64,000 nucleotides of DNA. Origin: Myoxocephalus aenaeus (Eukaryota; Chordata; Actinopteri; Perciformes; Cottidae). This document shows, piece after piece, positions 36,655 to 49,067 of this stretch. The notes under the pieces were generated by a model. The model had not been told where the DNA came from and made no database searches. It worked only from the letters and a program-made list of their open reading frames with translations. Every line of letters begins with the position of its first letter. The first letter of the stretch is position 1. The position numbers were made by a program, and so were the translations under genes. The stretch is taken from assembly GCA_038501785.1 (NCBI GenBank), contig JBAMJR010000140.1, forward strand, positions 509,001-573,000, given 5' to 3'.

Positions 36655-36985
36655 TAATATAGATAGATATATACTTTATTAATCCCCAAGGGGAAATTTG
36701 TTGTCCTAGTAGCGTCTTACAACTTGAAGATACAAATAAACACACAAGATAAAAGATAAAATATATAAAGAAGCAACAGAGATGAAAGATATATACAAAA
36801 TAAAATAAAATAAAAATAAAGTAAAATATAAATATTTATATATATATATATATTTAAATATACACAATAAAATAGAATACAACTAACTGGAATGAAATAT
36901 ATTTACAGCCGCAGAGTGTATTCATTAATTAAGCTAATTAAATGTAAACAATAGATAGTGCAAAATGTATATTATATTAAATATT
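36655..36985 (-). mobile_element. LINE 3'-tail fragment (L2/Rex-like)
   Basis: Read on the minus strand, the segment ends AATTTCCCCTTGGGGATTAA followed by TAAAGTATATATCTATCTAT. This GGGGATTAATAAAGTAT(CTAT)n end is the common 3' terminus of fish LINE copies, as I remember them. The AT-rich, T-rich stretch before it fits a 3' untranslated region. No reverse-transcriptase sequence remains. Confidence 0.65.
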
Positions 36986-37189
36986 GATACATTTTAAGAC
37001 TAAAATAATTAAAAATGTGTAAAATAAAAGACAGTTGGTTGGTAATGTATTCTGGGTACAGTCCATGAAGGAGATTAAGGATATTATCAACACAGCATTG
37101 AATAAAGGTAAGTAAATATATGCATCGGTTCTATCCCTTCTCCTTCACTCCTTTGTGTCTTGTTTCTCTTGTAAAACCTCTTTCTCCCT

Positions 37190-37228
37190 CACACACACAC
37201 ACTCACACACACACACACACACACACAC
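37190..37228. repeat. (CA)n microsatellite
   Basis: About 39 bp with one CTCA interruption. Confidence 0.93.
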
Positions 37229-38284
37229 CTTTTGAACAGCATGCCTGTACGTGTGTATTGAGAACATGTGTGTATGGACAAACCAATCCATAATTGGCCT
37301 CAATGATCCACAAACCATAACCCCTGCCGTGTGGTTTATTAGTTTGATGAATATGATCGTTGTTCTAATCAATAACCGACCGAGCTAATGAGCTAATGAG
37401 CCAGTCGACCAAGCACGGGGAAGGACACGGACAACTGAAGCTCGGTGCAAGCGTGCATGGATTTACTATGCAGCTACTGTATGAAGTTATTCATGTCCTC
37501 TGGCTGCTGTGTAAAGCTGACAATGAACAAGGTGAGAGGTTTATTTTCTCACCCGGCCTCAGCAATAACCTTGGACTGAAGGAGAAGCTATGACACGACA
37601 AAGCATGACTCTAAAGGACGGATTAAATCAACATGGGTGAGATCAGACTGTGCTCACCTATGAACGCAAACATAACACCAGATAATCTGAAGATACAGCC
37701 ATGTGCTCTCCAATGGATCACGAGGAGTCGTGTGTGGGAAATCCTGCAGTGCATTAACATACATGTCTATTTATCTGAAGGCTTCCCCGGCTGGCTCAAG
37801 GTCTCAGAGCGCAGAGGCCGCGTTTATGTGGCGTTAATATCACCTTTCTATTCTCAGTGGCTCTAAAACCAGCGCGGCAGCTGAGGCAGATCACAGCGTG
37901 GCGCGTGTGCAATTTAACAGGAAGGTTCTGTGAGCTCCACACAGCCAGGAAAAGCCTCAAAATGTGTGTGTGTGTGTGTACAGAGGGTGTGTGTCTGTGA
38001 GAGGAAGTGATGATGAGGTGACAGAGTGAGTGAGTGAGTTCAGCAGTGAGTAAGTGTGTGTAGTATGTGTGAAAGGGATGGGAATTGAAGTGTCAGTGAG
38101 TCAACTATTGAACGACTGTAAGTGTGAAAGATCGAGGCAGAGGGCGAGGGAGGTCCGGCGAAAAGAGAGAGAATAAGTGTGTGTGTGTGCAGTAAAGGGT
38201 TCATGCAACAGTCACTGGCCAACTACATGCTAGATAATGCGCTTTGCATAATGACTACCAACGGTAAATATCGCTATGCACTTG
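37229..38284. other. Non-coding sequence, nothing recognised
   Basis: No exon or repeat family seen; several GAGTGAGTGAG words near 38025-38055. Confidence 0.45.
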
Positions 38285-38307
38285 ACACACACACACACAC
38301 ACACACA
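38285..38307. repeat. (CA)n microsatellite
   Basis: About 23 bp. Confidence 0.93.
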
Positions 38308-38362
38308 ACATGGCAACCCAATGAAGCTAGGTTTGAATATTCAAGAGGAGCTGTTTGGACAG

Positions 38363-38494
<132 letters not shown>

Positions 38495-38536
38495 TACTGG
38501 ACTCCATAATCAATAATCCAAATTAAAATGACCACT

Positions 38537-38603
38537 TCAGTTTTGATTAAAGTTTGCATTAAAATGTAATAACATTTTAATGCAAATACTTAATCAAAAC
38601 TGA
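38537..38603. repeat. Near-perfect 31/32-bp hairpin with 4-base loop
   Basis: The left arm starts TCAGTTTTGATTAA and ends GCATTAAAATGT (38567). The right arm 38572-38603 is its reverse complement apart from one offset single-base bulge on each side. The loop is AATA. The right arm includes ATGCAAAT, the octamer motif. Confidence 0.95.
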
Positions 38604-40805
38604 TTTGTCTCTCCACGGTGGGTTATGTGAACGACTTTCTGTCAGTTTGTATCCATCCTTCGGTTATTATTATTTCATGATTTATTTATTGATATTGCCA
38701 CCACCTCTTGCATCATAGATTTAGTTTTCCATATACTGTTGCTTACGAATGTCATGGGCCATCTGTCATCAAGACATTTATGTAAATTGCCACAGAAACA
38801 TCGTGGTCAATTTGTGCTACTAAAAAAAACATCTACCCCTGTATTGGTCGCTAGAGACCCCAGTTCTTCTTGGCTCATTTTGACAGCACTAGAGCTAAAG
38901 TGAGTGACATCTGCCACGTTGAGCAATCATAAACTAGCCAGCTTGAAATACACAATTTGCAATAAGTGTATGTTGTGGCAGTGATATTCCATCTACATGG
39001 AACTGTGACCAACATTTCACTACATTCTCCAGGAACTTATCTTGCTGATGCGGAAGGAAAGAGGGATTAGAAAGAGTAAAAAACTGACATCCCACAATTG
39101 TAATAGCGCTTCAAGTCTCATCTAACGCCACAGCTGCAGTACAGGCGGAGACGCAGAATGTGTAGGAGCAAGAAGAAGGCGGAGCAGAGAGGAGAAAACA
39201 AACAGAATGAAAAGGGATAGGACAGAGAGATAAGGGAGAGGGATGAGACGATGGAGTTAGAGAGGGTGTGCTCTTTCAAGCTTTTCTACAGGAGGGCAGG
39301 AGTGACCTTTCATGGAGGTTTTTTTGGGGGCTTGGAGAACCTTTAGTGGCGGAAAAAAAAAATGTCCACGCAAAGTTACACGAGGGAACACAAGGAAAGA
39401 AGATTTCACACGGGTCATTTGATTAGATCAGAGGTTCTCTTCAGAAGAATAAGGCCTCGGCTAGCCTGTGATCAGGGTCAGTAGACTTCTGACATCGCTG
39501 GTTTGGGACATTTTATGGAGCTTTGTTCAGAAACACTGAATACATCCCTATTAGTTACACAGAAGCTTTCTGAAATGCTTTGTTGGAGCACCCATGTGGC
39601 TTCTGAATGGTAATATCAGGGGGGAAAAAGTTCAAGTATTCATAGAACATTTACATTTCTGCATAGAGTCCCTGGAAAACGATATGTTGCATTATTAACT
39701 TGATACGTCGTACACATATGCAAATTTGCCTCGTTTCCCCCTCAAGTTGATTTGCACATTAACGCCGTGATTGAAAATAGTTCAATTTAATCCTAATAAG
39801 TGAATTAAGTTAGCAGTTTCACTTTGTTATACAGGCAGCTGTATTACTTTGAAAAAGTAACTGCAGTCATACTGCTGCAAAAGGTGAGGCGTTTTATGAT
39901 GACTCAGTTGCTCACGAAGTGACATGACATAACTCCCTGTTACATAACCGAGCTATCCCAAACAGTGCTGATGGCACCGAGTGGGACGATGAATAAAAGA
40001 GTCAAGCGGGGAGACTCGCAATGGCTTCATATTACTAATACTACAGTCCAGCAAAGAGGTGGAGAAGAGAAGACGCTGTAGTCATGGATCCCAGAAAGAC
40101 ATTTCCAGAAAGCATCTTGAGTCTTTTCACAGTTGTTGTCAGTGGTTGGTAATTACGTATGCATTTCTCTGAGTTATATGCCTCACTCTTTGGGCATGTT
40201 TTCTGGTGCGTCCCCGAACTGAACATGTCTTACTCGGTGGCATGTCACAGAAAAGCGGTCGTGAATAAAGCTTCACCCGAGCAGCCGTCTTCAACACTCG
40301 TCATCACGTAACGTCGTCCCAGGAAAAAACGAGGGCGGTCCCCTCACTACGGGTTAGCATGCTAGTGCTAATTACGCCGCTAGCAAGTTATTGTCAAAAT
40401 GTGTGTCGCAAAGCGACTGAAGTGACACTCGTTCTGCCCTTTCAGCATCTACTTCCTCCGCCGTGAGCGGCTCGCACATGTCCTGATTGATCATGTGGAA
40501 AGGCGTTCGTTGCGATAATGACCTTGAGAAGTTTCGGTGCACATCGGCTAGCAACAGCACAAGTATTGTACATTAAAAAGCCTACGTCTCTCCACTGTCA
40601 AGCTAATTCCAAAATGCACTCATACACATTCCATTGTATTAAAATGTGTATGTGTATACATGCATACACAAACTGTACAGCATATGAATGTGATTTTTTT
40701 TTTACAGAATGAATGAGGCCAGCGACACACAGAGAACCGATGGAATAGTTGTGAATAATAAATGGTACAAACACAGACTAACACAGTAAAAGTATCCCTC
40801 TAACT
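38604..40805. other. Non-coding sequence, nothing recognised
   Basis: No supported exon. A 63-codon frame at 40372-40560 (minus) is protein-like in composition but unidentified. Confidence 0.45.
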
Positions 40806-41139
40806 CAGGGGTCTCAAACTGGCGGCCATTTGCGGCCCGCTACATAATGCCAAAATTATCATATTTCCGGACAGCAATATATATTTTTTATATATATATT
40901 TTTTCATATGAATTCAAACTACTCCTTAATATACAATTGAAATAAAAAACACAATTCTATTTTTTATTTTTATTTAGTTTGGCTAAAAAATAATGGCAAA
41001 GGTCAAAGGTGACCGCACATGACTGGGCAGATGAAAATATGTTATTAATGTAAAAGTAAATAAATAAGTAAACTTTCAACAATATTGTGCTTTCTGTGTG
41101 GCCCTCCTATGAGATCAAAATACCAGTTTGAGACCCCTG
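40806..41139. mobile_element. hAT MITE, interrupted target-site duplication
   Basis: Ends CAGGGGTCTCAAACTGG and CCAGTTTGAGACCCCTG form a perfect 17-bp terminal inverted repeat. The left flank octamer is CTCTAACT (40798-40805). The right copy of the octamer is split by the Harbinger-like element: CTCTAA at 41140-41145 and TAACT at 41713-41717, which rejoin to CTCTAACT once the duplicated TAA is removed. The 334-bp interior is AT-rich and non-coding. Confidence 0.93.
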
Positions 41140-41145
41140 CTCTAA

Positions 41146-41712
41146 TGGCGTGTTCACACCAAAAGAGTTGCGAATTTTCGCAACGCTTTTTCGCCTGAGT
41201 TTACTCGCTCAACTTTATGTGGTTAATTCGCTTTTTCGTAACCATTTGCTGCGGAAAGGGGGCGGGGCTTATCTCTGTGGCTTTACTCTGTGAAAACATT
41301 TACTATTTCCGCCATTCACCATGTAAATAACCACTAGTTCTGCTTTATACTTGTTGAGGAAGTCCCACAAACGTCGGAACATCAAACGCCCCCGTGTCTG
41401 GGTTCATAATATTATCCGTAGCTCCGACACAGCTCCAACTCCTCCAGGACGAGTGTCTGAATGAAGCCGCTTCCAGCGCTCCTTCAGGCGGACCCGCAGT
41501 TTGATTCAGCAACGGCAGGACGGCGGTGATGCCGGGCGGAGCTTCTCAACGCTGATTGGCTTTCGCAATTTAGCGTCGGGCGAATTCTTCACCAGAGTTG
41601 AAATATTTCAACTCCGGCGACCATTTTTCGCAACCATTCTCGTCTGTGCATTGACTTAACATGTAATCTACTCTCGCGAATATTTCGCAACTCTTTTGGT
41701 GTGAACACGGCA
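41146..41712. mobile_element. Harbinger-like MITE with TAA target-site duplication
   Basis: Left end TGGCGTGTTCACACCAAAAG+AGTTGCGAA; the right end reverse-complemented is TGCCGTGTTCACACCAAAAG+AGTTGCGAA, so about 28 of 29 terminal bases pair. It is flanked by TAA on both sides (41143-41145 and 41713-41715), as expected for PIF/Harbinger elements. Internal sub-terminal repeats such as TTTTCGCAACGC and GCGAATATTTCGCAAC are present. At 567 bp it has no transposase and is non-autonomous. A truncated inverted copy is at 9365-9652. Confidence 0.9.
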
Positions 41713-41715
41713 TAA

Positions 41716-43149
41716 CTCATGCTGTGGTTGCCAATCTGGCCTGACTGTCAATAATAAATCATAAATATTCCCAGAAAATGTCTTTGCTTTCATAACCTCT
41801 ACTCATCACGAGTAGCCAAGAGAAAAATGTGAGACAAAAAAAAACATCCACAAATTGTTTTGGAGCATAATAATCTTTTGATAATCTGAATACTAATACA
41901 AATTTACATTTATGTTAACCAACAACAGAGGCTCCGTCAGAAACAACATTAACTTTGCAGTTGTTTGGTGATGATGGTTTCATTAAAACCTTTTGACTGA
42001 GTAGCATTATCCTAAAAGCCCGACACACGGCCGTCTAGGTGCGTGAACCGGCAGGTGGTCAGGAACAAACAACAGGCGTTGGAAGTTCAGCAGAAAGCAG
42101 CAAGCAGTGGTGCATGCATTTGGCAAGGTGCCCGATTGGAGATGAGGAGACTATGAATCAGCACTGCTCTCCCGTTTTCCTTCCCACTCCAATAATTCTG
42201 CTTCTTCCTCATCTAGAAAGAGTTATAGCGTCTCGTTAGCGCTAACGAGCTCGTGGCAGGCGCTTAATGATGATAAGGGTGGAGCCGCGTGAACCAGCCC
42301 TGACCACTCCAGACTGGTTTCCATAGCTCCTCCCAAATCCAGCCAACCGGGAATTATACAGTAGCACTCAATTTCCTCTCAAAGGCGCATTCGCTGCCGG
42401 GGGAGACGTATCGCCCAGTAACGCACAGTTGGTATCAAATCCTACCGCTATTACTGCATGCTTTTAACATTTCAACCTCGGCCCTGACCTTTGTAAAACA
42501 CAGTAACCCCTCAAAAAGACATCAGTGTTGTGGGGCCTGATGGGTCCATCTTTAATCTACTGGAGAGCGGGAGATGAGGATGCCAGTAGGACGTCATTCA
42601 TCTCATGCTGCTATGGGAAGGACCTTGATCCCTGACAAAAGAAGAGGCCATTAAAAGGGAATGGCTTGACGGCTTCATGAAGCTCGGGCCCATAGCAATT
42701 AAACAGTTATTACAATGTCAATGGTTGCGCTACAGGCTATCAAACTTGCGCTGTCCCTAGATATATGCAGAGGCAGCAATTTGATCTGAGCAATTAGAGG
42801 CTGATAGCAACAGTAAGATGAAGAGCGCTTGCACTCCTACTCTCCTCGTCCCATTTTGATTCGGCTCAGCCCCTCCCTCTCCAGGGCCCGGCCATCAGTT
42901 ACACTCCTCTTCCCTTTTAGCATCTTCTCTCGCTCGCACACCCCCCTGAGTCCTGTCTCATTGTCTCACTGCCTCTCTGTATCCCTGCCCTAATAACGAA
43001 AGCGGAGGCCAATTTTTGTCTTCAGAAAAACCTTAGGACTACTTTGATTGCTATCTACCTTTTCAGCCTGAAGGCCTGATCTATTTAACATCTATTCAAT
43101 GATGTACAACAATCCCACGATGGTTTGACAGAGAGTTGAATCTAGGAGA
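41716..43149. other. Non-coding sequence, nothing recognised apart from one palindrome
   Basis: Contains the 18-bp palindrome at 42232-42249. No exon seen. Confidence 0.45.
42232..42249. repeat. Perfect 18-bp palindrome
   Basis: CTCGTTAGCGCTAACGAG reads the same on both strands. Confidence 0.97.
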
Positions 43150-43930
43150 GGATATGATAGGATGAACTTTAATAATCCCTAAAGTGTGCCACAATCACAA
43201 AGTAAGGTATCCTCCAACGGGTCGTTTGATATCTTACAAAAGTAACTCATTTTTAATGCGTTTCCTACGAAAGCCAGCGGCACGTGTGATTCTCCTCTCT
43301 TCACACGCATACGGTCTTTTCAAGATAAACTTCCGACTTCACAGGAAATTACTCAGTTAGGGTTTAACAACAAAACTACTTGATTACGTTTAGGAAAAGT
43401 TTGTTGTTTGGGTTAAAATAACCACGTAGGCGGTGTAACTACATTACGCAATTTACATGACTAATAAATCAACATTGGGAACGAACAGCGGTCTGAAGGA
43501 TCTGAAAGATTGATGGTTGCACGCCCGCCCCGTGTTTTTTTTTGCGCTCTTTATACTCGTTTACGATAAAGTGGATATCAAACCCAATAACTTCGTGAGA
43601 GATCTACACATTATTGGGGGCATTATTTAATAGGTTTAGCTACAAATGCGCCTCACAGATGCAGGAAGAAAAGACGTCCTGAACCGCTGAGTGGAGCATT
43701 CTGGGGATAGGAGTCTGTTGCTCCTGCTAGTCTGCATGAAGGTAGAGGACATTGTCCCAGAACACAACATTCCTAAGCTTCCTTCTGGTTCCCTTCTCTG
43801 TGATGGTCTTCAGACAACCTGGAGTTTAGCCAACAATCGATAACGCCTTCTTGATCAACTGGATCCTGTTCCTATCCACAGCTGCTATGTTGCCACGGAC
43901 AACAACGTAGAAAAGAACACTCTATAAAAA
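43150..43930 (-). mobile_element. L2/Rex-like LINE 3' end, interrupted by another repeat
   Basis: On the minus strand, 43930-43750 encodes a decayed end of a reverse-transcriptase protein (VDRNRIQLIKKALSIVG, then CLKTITEKGTRRKL and further on HSAVQDVFSSC), which resembles the N..LIRKA..VLG..LDSL / RSFLPA C-terminal pattern of L2/Rex-type LINEs. The tail at about 43200-43150 reads GGGATTATTAAAGTTCATCC+TATCATATCC, a LINE-like 3' terminus. Between them lies a different dispersed repeat (about 43240-43630). Stops and frame changes show that it is dead. Confidence 0.68.
43240..43630. repeat. Dispersed repeat inside the LINE relic
   Basis: Words such as CAGTTAGGGTTTAACAACAA, ACTACTTGATTACGTTTAGG and GTTTGGGTTAAAATAACCAC recall a common fish dispersed repeat from memory. 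It separates the coding remnant of the LINE from its 3' tail, so it probably inserted later. Boundaries are approximate. Confidence 0.45.
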
Positions 43931-46900
43931 CATGGACATTAGTTCTGAGCTCCAGACACCTTTTTATACAATTCAGGGGTCAGGGCTTGGGCATATTATT
44001 TAATTATGCTTTTAACCAAAGAGAAACAGCATCAGAGTCAGACAGGGGTGATCAGAACGAACAATACTTACAGGAACAGACTTTGGAGATTAATTTGTTG
44101 TTCAGAAGGAAATTGTCTATTCTGGAATATGTATGGCAAACATGAAATATTAGTATTCCCTTTCTTTTGGATGTAAGAAACGCCAGACATCTGAAAGACC
44201 TTGTCCAGAGAGGAAGGGTTTTAGATAAGAAGTCACTTTACTCACAACGCCTGCATTAGCAGAAGAGCGGTCCATCACAGGGTCTAATCAACAGTTGAAA
44301 TCTCACCAAGTATTGGAGAATGTGTGTTCAGATGGAAGAAGGCACATTTATTAGCTAGAGCCACCTGAATGTTTCAGATTTACTGATACAATGATATAAA
44401 GTCTATTCTCAACAGCTGTAAGATGAGGAAGTTCAAAAGGTATGATTCTACCAACCGAAACCAGTCGGTGATAGTTCCAAAAGCCTGTCAACTGTAGCTC
44501 TCTAACATGCACTACCATTATAAATAATACAACATCTTGAAGCAATATTAATCTCAGTCATGTAAATAAACAGGGAAAAGCAAACGGCTTTCCTGAAGCA
44601 AAATAAGATATGATTTTTGTTAGCGTTCAGTGAAGATCAGTGGAAATGTGGCAGAAACCTGCTGAACCTTAAGTTGTCCAGCGTTAAGAAAACCTCTGTG
44701 ACTGGTAAGACGTGCATTAAACGCAGCATGAGGGAGGGAGGCTCTCTCAGGCTGTGAAGCATAGCTTGATGCGTTTCCAGTTCAAGTCCAGATGGCTGGC
44801 TTGCCTGGTCCAGCCCAGTGAGGAGCGGCCCTGACCTTTGAGGCCCCGCTTACTCAATAGAAGAAGACAAAATGTGACTCGTCAACCTGCTTGACGAGGC
44901 TGGTCCCATTCTGTCAGTCAGCTGCCTCTTAGCAGGAAACTAATACATGGTGCTAGATAGGGTGACAACATCCCCCCCAACCCGTCCACCCTTCTGCTTC
45001 TTTCTTCATCAACCTCCTTCTGGTCCACTTCAGTACCCACTCCAATGCTTCTTTGTCCATTTCTTCAGTGGTTCTCCCTTCAATCAATTTAACACTGCCA
45101 CCCTTTTTTCTAGCTTCCTGTTCGATCTGTGCCCTTGTTATTGATTTATCTTCTCTCTTACCTTCCCTATGATCGCTTCACTCCTTCTTACTACTAAGCC
45201 TTCCATTTTTCCTTCAACATTTCCTTCCATTCATCACAATCCCACTACTTCTTCCTTCCTTCTTACCGTTCATTCACCTTCTTTTCAAATGTCAGATGGT
45301 GACAGTCACGTTTAGGTGTTTTGGGTGATGCCTGAAATAAGGTATTTTGTTAAAACTAGCATAAGATATAATGTTCTGTTCGAAAATATGAAATATGAGT
45401 CTTAGAAAAGCGTACGAGTGGCTAAATGAGACTACTAAACGTCATCACGCCACTTAGTCCTCTTTCACAGCCTCGTTGTGTATACACACACTAATATGAC
45501 AGTGATGTAGTTTGTTTATAGCATAACATGTGCTTTTAAATTTACATTTCAAAAGTCATAAAGTGTTCATAAAGTGTTCATTTGTGGAGATTATCACGTT
45601 GAAGAAAAAGGGTCATAAACTTGTGTTTGCCACAGAATTTATTTTCTGCAATGACACTACGGCAAAATCCCACTGGCTTTTTGTCAAGGGAAACAGTGCG
45701 ACGCTAACTTCCTGTTCGCCTACAAAAATACAGTATGTCCTCCCTGCACCACTCTATAAAGCGTTCTGCTTCCTGAGAAACAGCTGTGCGACGTCAAACC
45801 CTACAGGTGACTCAGGCTTTTGAAAGCAATCAGAGGGCCTTTTGAAAAAGCTCAAGTGCTGCTGTCCCTCCTAATGTCTGATTGAGCTCCACCAGACTTT
45901 ATGTAAGATACAGAGACGTCAAGCACAATCAAACATGTCTGACATGATGGAGCAAGACAAGTTGCTGTCCCACTTATATGGACTACCATAGGGCCTGATG
46001 AACCCGCAGACCCAGTGTCACAACATGACAGATACTGCCCACTCAGCAACATAACTCTCTTGGTTAATGTTTGTATGTGGAAAAAGAGTCCTGGGCTTGT
46101 AATACCACATTGAATACATCTTATGGATGTTGGCCTTGCTATAACACACAAGTATTTATTTTATCTGTTTTTAGTTTGTTTGCCCAGTCTTTCTGTCAGA
46201 AATACACACTCACACATGCAAGCCGGTACCACTCTTAGCAAGGATAACTGGCTCGCAAATTATTGGATTTCACTTTATTTCATTTGTTGGTTGGTTTGGT
46301 ATTTGTCACATTTCTGTATGAGTATACGTTTATGTAAATGGTGCTTGTCAACCTTTTTCCTTCGTCTGTTTCGATGTACTCTAAGTCTCTACCTCCGTCT
46401 TTATCTCCCTTTGCACCAATAAAAAAACGGAAAGAAAAATGGTCCTGTACGTGGGCCAGCAGAGATGCCTGCCAGCGTGAAAATGGCAGCGATAATGGTG
46501 ACTCCCATTTCAAAACGGCAACTTGACCCTCTTCTCTGCTCGGTGAGTCAGGGTACTTTTAAGACCATCTCGTCTCGCAGCCTACGCTCACCCGCTGAGT
46601 GACAGGCTCAGAAGGGCGTGCATGCGCCATGTGTGTCAGCATTAGCCGAGTGAGCGATCTCCGTGTCATCGGCCCTCGCCGCCGCGAGCGAGCTGGCACC
46701 GCCGACGTGGCACTCGGTTGACGGTGGCCTCGCCTGGCACCTGTCAGTCAGTGGGCGGCCAAGTGTGGCGCCCTCCATTAGCCTGGCTGACAGCCCTCGA
46801 CCCGGGGCAGCACTCGCTCCCTCGCCTCATCAGCTTTGCACCATCCCTGCCAGCCCTTGCTCAGGGGCTTGCAGCAGCACATAAATGCAAACAAATCTTT

Positions 46901-48239
46901 GCCGAGAGTCATTCACCTTGGAATTCACCAGAAAGTAGTGACCTGGAGTTGTGGTGCGGGCAAAGCCGACTGTGGCAACTCTGACATCTGCTGCCTCCTG
47001 TCTCTCTGCCCTTCTTTCTCTTTATTTGCTCCCGTTTTTCGGTCCTCCCTCTTTTTCTCACAGGGACATCTTTTTTCACTTCCTCCCTCCATCTCCTCTT
47101 CAACCCCCCACATCTCTCGTCCTCTGAGGTCCATGGTTAATTCATGTAGCACTTGGCTTTGGGACTGGTCGCCAGCATCCAGTCACTTCACTGATTCCAC
47201 TTGGCCGGGCCTCAAGGTTGAACAGGGCACACGTTTATCGGAGACCTTCTGGATGCTAAGACCTCACGGTTCCTCTTCAATCTCCATCACCACTATTGCT
47301 GTGGCCTCTTAAATTTTAAGGGATTGAAGATGAAAAGATCCTTGATCTTCAGTTAAATTAATGCAAGTACCCGAATTAGGTCAAAACCAAGGTTTCTAAA
47401 CAGCAGCACAGCTTGCCATGGTTTGCCCGATATCTCTTGTATCTCGTTAGTTGCTCGGGGCCGCAGAGGAAATTTCAGATCAATATTCACCTTCTCAAAA
47501 TTCATGCCGCCACTCGGCAGAGGGCGAATACCTCCGTGATGCTGCTGCAACTCCAATCCCACCTCTCTCAGTGGGTCGATGCGATTCATTGGCCGGTAAA
47601 CACCTCTGACATTGACGTTGGATCTCGACACATGTTGAGGGTTCCCTGTGCGACTGTATGACTCGTGGCCATGTTTGCGTCAGTGCACTTAAACACGTCA
47701 GAGTGGAGTAGCCGGGTTAAATCAGTGGGAAAGAACAGGGAATCTGAAAAGATTGAAATCAAGGCGTTTAGACAGCTGCCGTTTGGACACGTGAAAGGAA
47801 TTAATTAATAAAATATAATTAACAAATTAAAAAATCTTTTAACACACTTTAAAATAATTGTACTGTCGTATACTTTCAATAAATATATTATAAAAAAAAT
47901 ATAAAAAAATATAGTTCCTAAATGTTAATCCTGATTTACTATTGGTTGAACAGGATTTCCTGTAAATATAAGAATATGTTGTATGAATATGCTGTGTGAC
48001 ATCATCTCTCGTCTCTTCTCTTAACATATGCTGTTAATAAAGAATTGCCGCAGACGAGTGCCTCGGACGTGCGAGCAGTCATCAGGCGAAAGTGTAATAA
48101 TGAGCAGTACAACCAAAAAAAACAAACATAATATGGAGCCTGTTTGTGGTTCTATTGTTGATGGTTCATTGTTCGTCTATATTGCTACAATCTGAAACAT
48201 GGTCATTCTGTTCTATGTAAACTTAAATTCAATCTGGGA
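43931..48239. other. Non-coding sequence; GC-richer block at 46600-47000
   Basis: No exon with splice sites recognised. 46600-46980 is clearly richer in G+C and CpG than its surroundings and could be a regulatory island or conserved element; nothing identifies it further. Confidence 0.4.
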
Positions 48240-48810
48240 CGTTCATTCAGCATTTAGTATACTGTAATACATTTATAATATTTTAATGGACAATAGTATG
48301 GAGTGTACAAAGTAATATAGCATACAAATAAAGTGTGCTTTCTTTGGAATAAGCCAAAACTTTAACCACAATATTAATATATTTATAATGTGCTAATAGT
48401 ATACTTTTGGTATACTTTAACCACAATATTATGTGCTAATAGTATACCAAAAGTATACTATTAGCACATTATAAATATATAAAAATTGTATTGTTTACAT
48501 ATTTGTAATATACTAATAATATATTTCAAATCTACTTAAAACACATTTTAAATATACTTAAAACACATTTTAAGTGAGCTATCGGCATGTATATTAGCAC
48601 ATACACAGTAATATACTTAAAATGTACTAAGTATACTTGAAGTTGTTCCAATTTAGCACACAAAAATATACTAAATATACTTAAAGTTGTACTTAAATAT
48701 ATTTAGTACAAAAGAAGTTGTTCCAAAATAACACACTTTAAGTATACTTATGATTAGTATACTAAAGTATACTCAAGTATGCTAAGATTAAATATACTAA
48801 GTATACTTTT
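48240..48810. repeat. AT-rich repeat region built of AAGTATACTT words
   Basis: The palindromic words GTATAC, AGTATACTT and TTAAGTATACTT recur more than fifteen times on both strands, and ACTTTAACCACAATATTA occurs twice (48359 and 48414). It looks like a palindromic, self-pairing repeat, possibly a decayed MITE cluster. It ends at the (TG)n array. Confidence 0.75.
48377..48480. repeat. Perfect 40-bp inverted repeat, 24-bp spacer
   Basis: Bases 48377-48416 are the exact reverse complement of 48441-48480 (checked base by base). The arms start ATATATTTATAATGTGCTAA and continue TAGTATACTTTTGGTATACT. Confidence 0.96.
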
Positions 48811-48823
48811 TTTCCACCTGGGT

Positions 48824-48825
<2 letters not shown>

Positions 48826-48900
<75 letters not shown>
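48826..48900. repeat. (TG)n microsatellite
   Basis: About 75 bp of GT repeats ending in GCGC. A second, interrupted GT array lies at about 49030-49067. Confidence 0.97.
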
Positions 48901-48901
<1 letters not shown>

Positions 48902-49067
48902 TCGTATTCACATTTCTCTGCAGTTTCAATATGTGTTGCTGGTGACAGTGAGAGGAAGTGAAAGATAGGAGAGCGATAACAAAGCAGTGTGACAGAAAAC
49001 ATGACAAGACGACTGAACAGTAGAAAGAGTGTGTGTGTGTGTGCGTGTGCGTGTTGGTGTGTGTGTT

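Noticed and set aside
46663..47312. Overlapping Pro/Ser/Ala-rich plus-strand frames
   Set aside because: Explained by a GC-rich and CT-rich composition; no domain, splice site or homology recognised.
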